A DNA stretch of 64,000 nucleotides from Caprella mutica (GCA_947561585.1 CANNZV010000504.1:1-64000), one strand, 5' to 3'; numbered from the stretch's first letter, positions 10,191 to 23,799 are shown. A program made the numbers and translations. Notes: generated by a model from the letters alone, not told the origin.

Positions 10191-13100
10191 ATGGTTCGAG
10201 TAGTGTCAGTTCACCACTTCACTCAGCAGGATGTGTTCCCAATGCCAGGAGGCAATATACCTGGCAGAGGCTGCTGTGCTGGTCCTGGGGATTGGCTCCT
10301 CATTGCTGGGGAGCATTGCATTACCATTTGGGATCTGAAACATGATGGCAAAAAATTAGCAAGTTTCCCCACTGTGGACATGGTGCAGCAAGTGCTTTTC
10401 TGCAATGCAGGTAACTATTAATGTTAGCTAATAGCTAATGAGAATTGCTGTCTAATTGCTCTTAATCAAATATCTAAATATTTTTCTTATTCAAATAGAC
10501 CACCAATGTCAAGTGAGTGCCATTCAAAAATAGCCTATCAGTGAAATAATAACACATGTTTTTTTAACTAGTTTCAATAAACTTTACAGCAAAGAATGTG
10601 GTTCGATATTCGGTATCCAAATATTGAATTTTAATGTTCCAAGATTTAGTACATTGTCAGTTCTACAGATATCTTTGAGCTTCATTTTTATTTCAGTAGC
10701 TACAAAGAATTGAGAAATATTTAGCTGATATGCTATTTTGAAATTGCACTCACTTGACTTTGGTGGTCTATTAGCGACTTAAAACTTTATGAACAATTTT
10801 TATTCGTTTCTCTCAATATTTTCAAGAAGTTTTGACTCGCATTTACTCTTCTGATTCACAGGGAACTTCATAGTCACACTGGAGACCAAACCTGCAAGAC
10901 CAGGATATTCTGATCACACTTATGTCAGAGTATACCTCAATTGGGACAAGAAGATTTTCTCAGAAGCTAATAATACTGAAGAACCAAAAGATGAAAATAA
11001 CAGGGAACCACCAATGTTTGCTAGAATTGCTGGAAGAGTCACACCATCTGGTCGATCTGTCAATTGCACAACTCTAGAGCTGATAGAAATTCCCTTAAAG
11101 AAAGCTGCTACTTTTGTAAATGTTTGTCAGTTGAGTGGCAATATTATAGTTGTCTCTGGCATGTCCCTCTCAATATTCAAATTTGACAGGAAGATTCTTG
11201 ATGCCTCTCATCTGGAGTACATTGACTTTGATGAAATTCTGGAAATAGATATAGGTTTTTATGTTCGTGAGGCAACTCTTCTGGAAGATGTGGTTGGGTG
11301 TGTTTCAGACAGAGAAGCTCACGTCTTCCAAATAGTCACAAACCAAGAGTTTCAAAATAAGGATAATTCTTCAAAGAAGAATAGTAACTCATTAAGAGAA
11401 TTCTCAGTATTGAAAGAAAGGGGCTATGAAATGTCTGACTCTGGAGAAGTGGCTTCTGCCTCAACATCTTCAGATGTCCTCCATAGCAGACGTTCAAACA
11501 TTTCACGCTCCAAGAGCAGATCTAAATCTCGATCAAAAAGTCGATCTCGATCAATGTCTAGATCACCAACTCGCTTTATTTATGGATTAGATGATAAGAT
11601 TAGGATTAAAAGATCTTCAGCCAAAGAGGTTAGTTGTAACTTGTGACTTCTTTGCTTAATTCAATGCTTCTCTTTTTATTAGAAGCATAAATTTGCTTAC
11701 TTAACTTCACAACCACTTAATGTAATGCCTAAGTCAAGAATAGACTTTAAATCTGATAATGGCACCTAAGTTTTTTCTGTTATGTAGTTGCTGAAATATG
11801 ACTTTTGTTTGTTGTGATATTTAAAAATTCAAATTTAGCTTGAACTGTTGAATTTTTACAACTTGCAAAATTAGAGCATCTATTACTAGAAACTATTCAA
11901 TCCACTGAATCATTAGGTAAAATGTTTATAGAATGTTGTTATATAGCAGATATATAAAGGTATTCAATCTCCATTTCTGTTTTCAGGATAGTATCTCACT
12001 AGCACCAAGTAATGTTAAGATTGCTGACTCATTCTGTGATCTCAGTTCAGCTGACTGGTCTGATATGTTGCCCTATGGAAGTCCTTCTGTGCAGGGTGCA
12101 ATTCATCAAAACCTACCAAATAGTAATGATAAGATAGTTATACTGCCATCTGTGATGAACTCAGCCAAGCCAGCTCCAGCTGAAGAGAGTTCAAGTAATC
12201 AAGTTGATTACAATTTCAATACGGGGGAGCATATCGGTCCCACACGCAGCAATTATATCGCACCAATTCGTATAAAGTCTCTCAGTAATTCTGGTCAGAG
12301 AGTTGTTGTTGGTGTTTTCCAGGCCATCACACTGATATACAGAAGGGTTGACTTGCCCTATTCACCACCTAGTCCCCCGGTTGCCGAAAGTAGCGAATCT
12401 CGCTCATCCTACTCGGGCTCTGAGATTTCTCTCATGCAACCCTATGCCATGCCTTCTAACTTCTGGAACAATGGAGTTTCTTCTCACATGGATTCTCATG
12501 TGCCTTTCTCTAACATGTTCCTGCGGTCCGTTACAAACTCTCCAAACACGGGTAAGGCATTGTTGCAGTTAGGTAGCTAATTAAAATTAAGGTAGCTAGC
12601 AACAAAATTTTAATTGGGAAGCTTTAATGAGGTGTTTCATGCGATGCCAATTGTACAGGTGGTATTTAGCTTTTTGTTTAGCTATATTAATTTTGAAAGA
12701 TGGCTACCAAATTTCCATTTAGCTAATAATATATTTACCTATTTCTTAAAAAATATAGTTATTGACTTCATTGGGTGGCAGTTTAATTATTTTAACAGAG
12801 TGCTACTATAATAGATAAATTTGAACAACAAATAATTCAAGTGTAATTAATATAGCTACTGTTATATCAGAACATCTTTATTGCAATATCATATGTTTTA
12901 TGAGTTATGACTATCTAGCTATGTCTACAAGATTTAGAAATTGTACTAGTTGATGTAACTTTAGCTAATGGATAAATTTGATCAATCAGCCTCTAGCTCA
13001 CTAGCTAAAAGTGACTTTATATTGATTGTCAATTATAGGGATATTTCCAATGAATATTGAAATTATAGTTAGTTTATGACCTATAGCTGAAGCTAACACA

Positions 13101-16100
13101 AAATTGCTAACTTTTCCATCTCTGATTGACATAATTTTTGCAGGTCTGTCAGGTGACAGAAGCTCCTCCAATCCCCTCCTGACAAAATGTTCTTCTGAGG
13201 ACTCCTCTTCTGCCAATAGATTGTCATGCATGGAGATATTTTTCTCCTCTCCACTCTATGGCTTCTTGTACCACCTTACCTTGAGAGACAATCCATTTGG
13301 TTAGTTAAAACCTCTTCATACTACCTATCTACTTTAGAATGCTTGGGGTATTCTAAAAATCTTTATAGATTTAGCTGAATCATTTCCTAAATATGGTAAA
13401 TTTTACTGACAAAAATTATATCAGTGAATCATTATAGCTGTTCCTTAGTTGAATGAAGTTTTTATAGCTCATTATGCCTTCATATCAAAATACTTAACAC
13501 AAAATTTTGCTGCTTTTAAAAAAATTATTTTGTGTCAAATGAGCAAATTTTTCCCGGGTGAGTTTTCCGATCATGCTATCAGTCATATAAATAATTTAGT
13601 TACTATTTGATGTGTCAATCACCTCTCGTTTGTACCGCAGATAGTGATATAATGAGAGGGTGTGCGTTCAACTACACCTCACCTTGTGGCTGTGTGGGGC
13701 TAGAACACTCTCTCCTGCATGCTCTCACCCTCACTGGACTGGAGAGTTACACCCTCCCTCCTCACCCACATATTGTCAGCACTGTACTGCCTCCCAATGT
13801 ACAACTAAAGGTGAGACTGAAAACCTATACAAATGAAAGATGCATATTTTTAGTAGCTAAAACTGTTTCTTATTTTCTTTTTATGGTTTTGTAGTTAATT
13901 TCTATCTCCTATTGAAATTTCAGGTGAAAGGTTTGCTGAAGCCCCTTCGTGTTGCAGGCGGTGTAGGGTCTGTGAGTGATAACAGCGTTGGTGCCACATT
14001 AGTTGGTTTGAGACCCTTCCTCAATGTTCACTCACTTGCACTCACTGACAGTTGCCTCGCTCTCATTGCCTCAAATGAATACAGGTGTGTCAATTGTTTA
14101 TTATTATTAAATGTTCCCTAATATTTTCTATTATTTTTAAAAATGTTCCCTTGAATACCAATTGTGATGAATTATTGTATAATACATAGCAATTTATTAT
14201 CATGACCTAGTTATTCATGGTCAGAGAAAGAATGATGCAAGGTACAATTTTCATCTAATAGTTTCTTTGTGTTTTCAGTGTTCCAAAGAATTCTTCAAGC
14301 GAGTCTTCTTCAAAGCAGAAAAGTTCTCCTCTTGAGACGACTATGTATTCTCTCCACCGACCAAACGCCACGAGTCTCTACAAGGAGATGATTAGGGTTG
14401 GCCAGACGCACTATGGAGCCAACAGCGAAGCCTACCTCAACCTGCTCATCGAAGCCATCATGGTGATAGTGATGGAGAAGTACTGGGAGATGGTGGAGGA
14501 GATGCCCAGTGATGTGGTGATAGTAGGGGAGGAGACTGATGAGCTGGAGGAGCTGGCGGTGGGGATAGAAGAGTGCATGAAAATCAAAATGGCGGGCAAG
14601 AAGTTGGAGGAAATGGAGAAGGATACGTTGATGATTGAGTCTCCTAAGAGAAGGAGCTCTAAAAGGAAGAAGAGTGGAAAGGGTAAAGAGAAGGCTAATA
14701 AAGAAGCTTCTGTCAAGTCTTCCATTACTAAAGAGGTTAAAAAGAAGATTAGCGATAAAGTGGATAGGACTACAATTGACAACACAGGAGTTGATTTTCT
14801 CATCAAAGAATCTTTTCTTTTGCTTGCTGACTATTATGCTATTGAAGGTACGGATTCTGATTGGCTGTGGAGTTTGAATAAAATTTACTCTGGCTTTGAC
14901 GTTCCATTGTCACAAATAATATCCAGATTGAAGGGCTTGCAAGGAAATGTCGACAGAGCTCTCTGTTTCACTCTGACTAACATTCTTCTGAACCCTGATA
15001 CACCCGTGCTAAGTCAGCAGCATGCAAACCTCGTGTTAGACACTCTAGAAAAAGTAGCATCGGATAGGGTCGCAGAATTCATCCTCAGATCTAACTGTCT
15101 CAAGGAGTATAAAAAAGAAAAGGCTCTCTCCATTCTCAAGAAAGAGCTTTCAAAGTACAAGCTACCGAGACCAGTTGATGTACTGGCATTGGCTGTGATT
15201 ATTTTAGATAAGGGCAAGCCCGAGCAAGTATCAACAGTGCTAGGGCTGCTTAGACCTCACCATTTGCTTGCCATATTGCAACAATACTCTTGGCTTTTCA
15301 TCCACGAGACTCTTAATCCTATTGACGAGTCGTGTGACTCATCTACTCCTAGCGGTAGCATGAGTAGTTTGGGATTAACCTCTCCCAACTCTAGCTATCC
15401 GAATACTCCTCGATCTAAAGATGTGCTAACAAGTGTCACCATCACTCCTCTAGCTCTGGTTCTGCTTGATCATAAATGGGACACGTTCTGTGATTTCTTT
15501 CTAAGCGTCATTGGCTGGGAGGAGTCAAAGACTAATATGAACAAAGCTAACATCTCTTTGGACACATTCTGCCATGCACTAATGGAAGTCAGACCCATTG
15601 TCACGTACGGTCCAGAGTGCAATGTCAATTCTCTAAGATTGAGGGACTTCCTTGAGAATTATTTCCAAGAATACGCATACTTTATATCAGAGAGCAAAAC
15701 TTGTGAGAAGAGCGTCAGTGTGCTCGTTAGTCTCTATTTGGCTAGTCTTTTAGGCGCTTTCACTGCTAAGACTGAAGATGAAATTACCAGAGAGGAACAG
15801 CGTCAATGTCTGACGTCACTTTACGCCCCCCGTCCTTCTTACCTCAACATTCTACCTCCTTTCCAATTTGATGACTACACTTCTTACAAGAGTGTACAGT
15901 CGTGCACTACCCCTGAAGATCAGAAGAATAACATTGACCTTATCATCATGCAGTCTCTTCTGAGCTCTGACTTGCCTTCTGACAGCGACAGGCAGAATGT
16001 TGTCAAGTTTGCCAGCAGTAACGTGACTTTAAATGGTGCGGATGGTATCTTGTCTGCTGCTTTACGTGGGGAACAACAACTGGAATTTGTCATGGAAAAA

Positions 16101-18347
16101 TATCCCCATGCTTTGTACCGCTATGTTAAGGTGAGATCTTTGCTTTTGTCTAAATATTGTTTTTATAACACATTAGCTACCTACCTCTTATTAGAGAATT
16201 AAATTTACAATTATTTTATATCTTCATGTTAAAGGTATTTTTTTTAGGACTCAAGCTCTCAAATATCTAAATGTATATTCATCATCAAGATCAGAACAAA
16301 AAATTGACCAAGTAATGAATTTTATACATACTTTAGCGATGAATCTAAAAGTCTACTCTATATTACAGCTAATATATAATTTTATTTATAATTTTTTATG
16401 ATTCAAATAATCATTTAAAAATTTTATAACGAAACATTGAAAAATTATATGTAGCTAGCTATTTAACTATTCTTTATGTCTACTACAGACATTAGAGGTA
16501 GCTGTACGATTGACACTATCTGAATAATCTCTAAACTCATACAGTCTAACTACATATAAGAGGCACAATTTACCCTATAAGTTAATCTCTGTAGTCTATA
16601 GTCCTATACTCTTTAGGCTCAAAGCACACAGCTCTATCCTGAAGCTTCCTGTGGTGAATGGGTCCTTGAGCCCTAACTGTTGTAACTTGGATTATGGATT
16701 GTCTGTTTTTCATTTTTACCATGTTTATCAATTTTTTAACGCTACTTGCAGTTTCAGAGGTCTTATTCTCTTCAACTACAAGGTCTTAGATTTTGTCTTG
16801 GGTAGGCTCGTAGGCTTTATATTCTATCACCTCTTCATTTTCCTCTTTCATCCGTGAGTGCAGACACAGGTGGTTGTGTCTCTCTTTGTCACATTCTTTG
16901 GTAATTGAGTGACTGCATTCATGGAGTAGCTTTTCTGCATCCGTGAGTATTGTCACCGACGGTGGTAGGTGACTTTGTGCATCCGTGAGTATTGTCACCG
17001 ACGGTGGTAGGTGACTTTGTTCATGAGGCCACTGTTCTTTCTGACTGCTTCTTCCAGTCCCTTGTACTTAATTCCCTGTTTACGTCAGCGATATGACCTT
17101 TGATTCCAAAGCAGACGTTAAACGTAAAAATTAATCAAAACACACTAGCATCTTTTTGAAGTGCGTCAATTATCGTATGACCCTCAAATAGCATGTAGGT
17201 AGCTAACTCTATGGAATGTGAACACCATCAGAAGCCTCGTAACTATATTTTTCAATTTCCTTTATAAACTCTGATATTTTGTTTCCATCACCAGGATACG
17301 TGCAATTCTTCCTCTGAGTGGGCGCTGGTGCTAAAGAAGTTATATGAACAAATTGTGAAAGTGCCCGAGAGAGAACTGTACAAAGAAATATTCATGGGTG
17401 AGATGTGTAGCTGTGCTTAGAGTCTTGCTGTCTAATCTAAATGGATGTATACTTTCTGATACATATTCAATTTATAGGATATTGTTGCTAAGATTTAAGA
17501 TGTTGAAGCTATTTATAAACTTGACATCGGCTGCTTATCTGTGATTGACTTAATCCTTTTTGTCTTCACATTGTTGATACTTTTTACTATTCAAATGCGA
17601 AATTTGTAATTTTCCAGTTGATATTCGTTTCATTAACATAGCTACTATAAGCTTTTTATTGCTCTATTTAATATACCTGCATCCATGTCTCTTTCGTCAA
17701 ATTACACTATTTAAATTCTAAGCCCTTACAAATTTTCTGCATCCACCACCAATTCGCTGGATGGTGATGGATTATTTATTTTTAAACTCAACTTCCCATC
17801 CAACCGCTCCTTCCAAATGCTGTGTATCTATTTTCTATTAATTCTCTTAACTTTCCTTTAGCTGCAGTCGTTTGGTTTTTTGTTAATTGAATTCCTTTGC
17901 ACAGTGAAACTCCTGAGTTATGAGGTATTGGCTCCTTCATAACTCAGAGCCACTTCATATCTTGGGTGCACTAGATAGTTTTCTATGATTAAAATCTCGG
18001 AAAACAATGGTTATTGAGGCATAACTTGACGAAACTCTCGACGTGTATCATTTTCTAAAATTTAAACCTAGAAAGTACTTCATAACTCTAGTGCATTTCG
18101 TACTTCAGGTCCTTCATTAGCTACTCTGGTGCTTCATAACTCGGAAATTTACCTGTAATTTTTTATTGTTGCAGATATTCTGGTGGACATCTCGAGCTGT
18201 TTGTCTCACTCAGACTTCACTGCCATTCTTCCCCCTCAATTACCGGGTGTGAATTACGAGCAACTGAAGAAATTAAATCTCAACGAATCGCTAGCGAGGA
18301 AAATGACTACCTACATTTTCTCCTATTCATCGGATATTCTCAATTGA
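10191..18347 (+). CDS. HPS3: HPS3-like subunit of BLOC-2 (9 coding exons)
   Basis: HPS3 is, by family knowledge, a subunit of BLOC-2 (with HPS5 and HPS6), a cytosolic complex that sends cargo from early endosomes to lysosome-related organelles. Coding exons: 10191-10410, 10862-11628, 11987-12551, 13144-13299, 13641-13810, 13924-14084, 14279-16130, 17295-17397 and 18175-18347. All introns are GT-AG and every phase joins without a stop. The product is 1388 residues. The N-terminus (MVRVVSVHHF, then an AGEHCITIWDLK strand and RVYLNWDKK) matches the beta-propeller-like start of HPS3. Residues about 289-311 form an SR-rich block and about 800-845 a Lys/Ser-rich block; both fall in probable loops and help explain why it is longer than the roughly 1000-residue vertebrate protein. 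The large exon from 14279 holds the helical C-terminal half. The start ATG directly follows CCCGACAG, so an upstream non-coding exon is likely. Orthology rests on N-terminal resemblance and architecture. Confidence 0.82.
16131..17294 (+). other. HPS3 intron 7
   Basis: A 1.16-kb intron starting GTGAGATC after a Lys codon and ending CATCACCAG. A short in-frame extension past the donor (to 16202) is intron read-through, not exon. The intron carries a family S repeat in the sense orientation. Confidence 0.75.
16655..17125 (+). repeat. Family S interspersed repeat (fullest copy, inside HPS3 intron 7)
   Basis: About 470 bp running from GTGGTGAATGGGTCC through ACTACAAGGTCTTAGATTTT, CACCTCTTCATTTTCCTCTT and CACCGACGGTGGTAGGTGAC to CGATATGACCTTTGATTCC and AAGCAGACGTTAAAC. 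It has an internal 41-bp tandem duplication (about 16938-17020, CATCCGTGAGTATTGTCACC). No terminal inverted repeats and no convincing pol III boxes are seen; it may be a SINE-like or non-autonomous element of unknown class. Confidence 0.6.
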
Positions 18348-18638
18348 TTTGGTGCCATCGAAGAATTTTATTTGCAATATAAAGACGTTACTGTTTTGAG
18401 GCTAGAGTTTATTTATACAGACGAATTCAGTCGGTTACTGAAACTCTTTAGATAGATTTATTTTATGGGACTGTGTAGACGTTTAATCAAGTGATTGATA
18501 TTTTTTATATCCTCCTCTTATCATCCTATAGCTATTACTAATGTTGGTATGTTTTAAAGACCCTTCAGTCGGTTTACTATTGTTCATTAATTAGCTGATG
18601 TACAGTATTGCCACCTAAATTGGCTTTTTAACTAGAGA

Positions 18639-18644
18639 AATAAA
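18639..18644 (+). terminator. Candidate polyadenylation signal of HPS3
   Basis: The first AATAAA downstream of the HPS3 stop, 292 nt after it (GAGAAATAAATCATTT). Position and sequence fit a 3'-UTR end; there is no transcript evidence. Confidence 0.4.
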
Positions 18645-19308
18645 TCATTTCTATATACTGAATAGCTATTGATGTTGCTTACAAATTTGGCTGAAATCTA
18701 CTGTAATTGACTCCGTCTGATATTAGTCATTAAAATATCTAGACGTCTTGCTGACGTCTCGCTATCTAATATATTTCTTAGTTATTTTAGTTAGCTCTAA
18801 AAAATGAAATATTAATATTTTTCTTTGAATCCGTGAAACAGTTTAGTAATTCGTGATCAGAATAAAGTAAAAGTATCTCATCATTCAAGCAAGGAACAAA
18901 AAATTATTTTAGAATTCTGTAATTTTTGGATCATTTGTATCAAAAATTACGAATATTTACTGTAGGACTGATATGTCTGTGTAAAATCTAATACCATTTT
19001 TTATTGAAGCTAATTGCTCTAGGTTGGTGCAAAAGAAATTAATAGTTATGTTGAAACTATTATTTTATGACCTTTTTAATTCAACTGTAGAATCTATTCT
19101 TGATATTTACTTACTGAAATCCCTATTCACTTAATTATTTTACTCCCATTATATTTTAGATGGTGTTTTTGCCTACCCTGCTTGATGTACTGGTTAAAAA
19201 GAATTGGATTACGATTTAGATAGCGAATTCATTCTATAGATTATTGATTGGTCAGTTTTTGACTTGTCACCAATTTCTACCCATCGATTAGGCTGTTCAT
19301 TCTGGCTA

Positions 19309-19452
19309 GGGAAGTTCCTAGTTATCATATTGTTCTACATTTTCGACCATAAAAGAAAAAGAAGATATTTAACTACCAATTTTAAGGTAGATAATTATTA
19401 CACTCATTCTTTCTTACATGATCGTAAATGTGGTACAATCTGACACTTACCC
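19309..19452. mobile_element. Family 1 MITE (GGGTAAGTT/AACTTACCC, TA-flanked), diverged copy
   Basis: Starts TAGGGAAGTTCC, contains CATTTTCGACCATAAAAG, ACCAATTTTAAGGTA and TTCTTACATGATCG, and ends CACTTACCCTA. Flanking TA duplicates are visible. Same family as the copies at 38187, 39753, 42917, 45845, 47859 and 49139. Confidence 0.5.
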
Positions 19453-20014
19453 TATATATCATGAGACTTCGAATCTTTCACTACTTTTTATAGAGCTAAT
19501 TGTAATGTAATTAGAGTGTCAATATTCCCTCTGTCAAAAGTGTATTTTGATCTTCCAAGTAAGTAGCTACGATATTTTCTATCAGTATTTTAATACAAGC
19601 TTCTAAACTTGAAATCGTTTATATTCAATTTCTAAGACTTCATTTTTTTATGTTTTTCAATTCAATGGTTTTTTACAGTTGCTGATATTTTGTTAGCTAT
19701 ACCAGGTACTTACATCCAGAGCTGTGGTTCATATTATTAGGTGTACCTCTCAGTCATATCTATTTTTATGGTTTTATTCAGAGATCAGTTTACTGAATTC
19801 TTTTAAACTAAATTGCAATTTCATATTGTTGATTAGTTATTAAATGCTGCCAAAACTAAACTATTCTTGTTTGTCATAGTATATTTTTGGTGTAGTTAGC
19901 ATTATTGCACGAGTTTTTTTTTCAATGTTTTTATTTGTAATGCATGAATTTTGTCTTCATATATATTTGATCTCGTTTGAAATAGTTTTAATCAATAACC
20001 TTCTTGCACTCAGG

Positions 20015-20430
20015 GGTTGAATCCTAAACCTGTCATTGGTGAATGGAAGAGAAATGGGGTGGTATCTCTTGGGTCCCGGACTGATGTAATTTCTATTATG
20101 GATGAACTTCTAACGCAATTTAGAAGATAGTGCTCTAGGGATATGCTCTTCAACGACGAGATTTTAGTATTACGAACGTTTGCTGTTTTCATTTACTATC
20201 ACCTCTTCATTTTCTTCTTCTATCTGTAAGTGCAGCACGTCACATTCCTTGGTAAGTAACTGCTTTCACGGAGTAGCTTTTCTGCATCAATGGGCATCGT
20301 CACCGACGGTGGTTAGTGACTTTGTTCATGGAGCCACTTTCCTTTTCTGGCTGCTTCTTCGTCACTTTTATTTAATTTCCTTTTGACGTCAGCGATATGG
20401 TTTTCAGTTCCGAAGCAGACGTTAAACCCC
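20015..20430 (+). repeat. Family S interspersed repeat
   Basis: Carries TGGTGAATGGAAGAG, GGGTCCCGGACTG, CACCTCTTCATTTTC, CACCGACGGTGG and ends CGAAGCAGACGTTAAAC. Diverged from the 16.7 kb copy by substitutions and small gaps. Confidence 0.55.
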
Positions 20431-21757
20431 CTATTAAATTAATGCCTCTCATTTGTTGACTTGCCAAACTAGCTTTGGTTGATATAATAGGCGTGGGGTA
20501 ATTGTTAGTTCTCTAAATACTGTAATTTGTATAATGGGTGGGTGGAAAAGACCCTTGTGATTGTCTAATTGATTTTACCATGTCTGCTGACCATAAACCT
20601 AGACACTAGACCTGATTTTCTATCTTAATGTCTCCTATCCAATAGTTTCACTGCACCGAATCCTATTGGATATGGTTAGTCCAAAATAAAGGATAACTTA
20701 CTTTGAGGCTGGATTTCTATAAAAATTCAATCACTGGAAATTATCGTATAGAATTAAAGAGAATGTAGTGTAGTAAATCTCATTAATTACAACCTAAAAG
20801 CTAGTTTAAAATACAGTCTACCTACTTAATTCCTTAAGGTATTGCAGACAAAGTCATTTTATTTTAACGTAATCAATTTAGTAGATAAAAGAAACCTAAG
20901 TTATCATGCTGATAAAAGAAAGTAATAAATTTATATCAACTTTAAAATCACGATGCTCAATATACTTACATTTTTGGTTTTTAATTGAAAATATGATTAA
21001 ATATCGTCTTTAAAAGAAGTAAAATAAAAAACTTAATCCTTATGAAATTAAGAAAATATAATAAATAGGGATGTGACAATATGCATAACTTTTGACGCGA
21101 TATGAAACATATTATATGCCTATTTCTGTATATAATAAGCAAAATGTCAATGTGAATATATCGCTTGTTTGCGAGAACAGTGTCATAACTAGGGTTGTGA
21201 CTTTGCATATCTTGCATATTGGTGAAATAATGCATATGCATATAAAAAACGCATATGCAAATCTTGAAATGCATATGCAAATAGAAAATGCATATGCAAA
21301 ATAGAAAGTGCATATGCAAATTAGAAAAATATTATGCAAATAGAAAATGATTAGTAAAATAAGTTGATTATTGATATTCAAATGATAAATTTTTACCTAT
21401 ACAAATTAATAGTATCAGGCAAATGAATAAGAGCTAGTTTTTTATTCTACTTAATAAATTTAAATTATTATAGGCTAGGTTATAACGATCGAGGTGGGAA
21501 ACTTGGTTGAACTCTGCTTCTTAATATTCAAGATAATTATCAGAGAGAGAATATCTAAAACTTCTACAGAGCATAGAAATAATGAAAGCAAGTCTTGTGT
21601 TCATATATTTAACATTCTTAGTAATTCCATTAACAATAGAGCAAATTGAGGCGCGAGGCAGGTCAATTTCTAAAGTAATCACAAAAATAAAAAAATTGAA
21701 ATTTTCTCAAGAATATTTATGATAGAGATATTACGTAAAGCTTATATTAGTAATCAG

Positions 21758-22963
21758 TAGGGTTGTGACAATATTCTTTTGGCTTAAAGAATTATTCTTT
21801 ATGCTTTTTAGCAATAAAGCATATTTTTTGAAATAAAGAATATTCTCAAAATATGCTTTTAGTTAATCAAATAGTCCAAGTGACTGCAAATGAAATACAA
21901 ACTAATTTTTATTGTTTGAATGAATGATTCAAGAATTTTTAAGTTTAAAAGACTCGGTGAGGAAACTACCTTACTGAATCATTGGAACCTAAGGCGATAA
22001 TTAATAGTAATAATTTCAATAAGGAGTACACGATAGGAGCTGCCATTTAATGTTACGCTTACTATTCATTGGTGCGACCCTCCATTAGTCCTACACTTTT
22101 GCGGTTTATTTCTGATTGAATTTCAAAATATATGTATATCGGGGGAAGGGATGTGTCATGTGCTACCCCCCTGACCCCCCCCCCCCCCCCGCCAGGTCAT
22201 TTAAAAATCATGAAGTGTGCAGTACAACAAACTAGCAAATACAACAAACTCCATTAAATCGAATGAGGAAATGCATCATACAAATTAGCTAATATTTGAA
22301 ATAAAGTAAAATATATACCAAAGTAAAAAAAAATAAAGGTAAATATTGTATTATTTAAATTGCTATAGGTAGGATCTATAATGTATATTTATGTAATATT
22401 TCTTATTTTAATCAAAAAATATAACTAGAAATAACACAGAAAGATGTAACTGTCGGACTAATGACACGTCCCCATTGTAAACGGAGCTAGGACGTTTCGG
22501 TACCAGATTTTTTATTCCAAGATGAACCTTATTTTTTAAACTCGAAATGAGTTAAGACTACAAATTATAGCAGATAACAGACGTAGAATTATTTTCGAGA
22601 ATTTAAAAACAGCTATGATCATCAAATGTAATAAATGCTTTCTTTATTGTACAAGTTATTGTCTAAAACTCTCTCAATTTGACATTGTTTCCTACCCTGC
22701 CTTCTATATAAATAAATATACCATCGATGAAAACTCTCAAATACAATTAGCCTTATTTCAAGAAATTAGAACATATAAAGCTAACCTGAACGCATATCAT
22801 TGAGCATATAAAGCTAACCTGAACGCATAAAAAGCATATTTTGAGCATAAAAAGAATATTTTAAGGCATAAAAAGCATATATAAAAAGCATAAAAGCATA
22901 TTTAACAAGCTTAAAGCATAAAGCATAAAAGCATATTTCAAAAAGAATATTGTCACAACCCTA
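21758..22963. mobile_element. Inner hAT-type element (third level of nesting)
   Basis: Begins TAGGGTTGTGACAATATTC and ends GAATATTGTCACAACCCTA, a 19-bp perfect terminal inverted repeat, with GTAATCAG duplicated at 21750-21757 and 22964-22971. The subterminal regions repeat AAAGCATA/GAATATT many times (21780-21860, 22800-22950). A family B MITE (22080-22475) lies inside it. 1206 bp, no transposase seen. Confidence 0.9.
22080..22475. mobile_element. Family B MITE (fourth level of nesting)
   Basis: The left end has CTCCATTAGTCCTACA and the right end TGTCGGACTAATGACACGTC, matching the 2150-2540 copy in inverse orientation. It contains a long C run (about 22175-22190), CGCCAGGTCATT and ATCATGAAGTGTGCAG. 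Confidence 0.5.
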
Positions 22964-23050
22964 GTAATCAGTGACTAATCACTAATAACTACATATTATC
23001 CAAAAATGAAGGCTATTCAGAGACATAAATTCAATTCTGACAGGATAATC

Positions 23051-23597
23051 CAAGGTATAAGAACATAATCAGGTATAGTACCTAGCAGACGACACAAAAA
23101 TATGACGTCACCACAACAACACATTCCTTGTTTGTGACCGAGCGGCTCATAATTCCTCGTATTTGCATGTTAATATCGAGAAGTTTAAAGTCATTTTATA
23201 AGGGTTTCGTACAAAAGAAAAGCGAAAGTGGTGATTGAACCTCAAAGTTGAATATATAGATATAATTCAGGTGTGTTTTAATTGTTCATTTCTTTTACTT
23301 ATCTAGAAAAAATAGTGTCTTGAAAATATGCTACCTAGGAGCCTAAACTAGTGCTAGTTAACTGCTAAATTGTAGTTCCAATGAATAACAAATAAGGAAA
23401 AAAATAATGGAAATACAATTTAACCAATGCCTAGTTAGTAATTGATAAGAAAAAATTCAATTTAAAAGTGATTAAGTTTAAGTAGGTTTTTCCATGTTTC
23501 AAAGTGAGGTCAGAGTCGCCATTTTGAGTCACCCGGTGGTCACGTCAAACTGTAGATTCAATCAGCTGATTACCATACCCTATGTTACTGTATCCTG
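23051..23597. mobile_element. 547-bp insertion with an 8-bp target duplication
   Basis: GGATAATC is duplicated exactly at 23043-23050 and 23598-23605. The termini are only loosely inverted (CAAGGTATAAGAACATAATC versus CAGGATACAGTAACATAGGG read inward). The paralogue at 55358-55365 has a single GATTATCC with flanks identical to this locus without the insert, which fixes both ends. The 8-bp duplication suggests a hAT-type non-autonomous element. Confidence 0.75.
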
Positions 23598-23799
23598 GGA
23601 TAATCTGCACAAGTCATTCAAGGCGATCTACATGAAATCTTAAAATAACTTGGCCCATCAAATATGGCGAGTCTTCTATACGCACCTCTAGTTACTTTCG
23701 CAGAATGCGGGAAGATCTTATTTTAGCCGTGGTATATTCATTTATGATCTTTTCATATGATGTAGTGGGGATATTTTCTCAGTACAAGAATATACAGTT

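Larger units (their letters stand above)
18645..21057. other. Intergenic, no gene seen
   Basis: AT-rich sequence without any exon I can support. It holds one MITE (19309-19452) and one family S repeat (20015-20430); nothing else stands out. Confidence 0.6.

Noticed and set aside
14432..14806. Minus-strand ORF of 124 residues
   Set aside because: Antisense to the Lys/Glu-rich part of HPS3 exon 7; hydrophobic composition is the expected mirror of that exon.
16131..16202. HPS3 exon 7 extending to the stop at 16202
   Set aside because: The GTGAGATC donor at 16131 joins in phase to 17295, where the sequence continues with a plausible helical C-terminus; the extension is low-complexity AT-rich intron.
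21092..21381. Several overlapping short ORFs on both strands (also 55874-56128)
   Set aside because: They come from the GCATATGC-rich termini of hAT-type elements (repeated MHMHF / ICICI), not from coding sequence.
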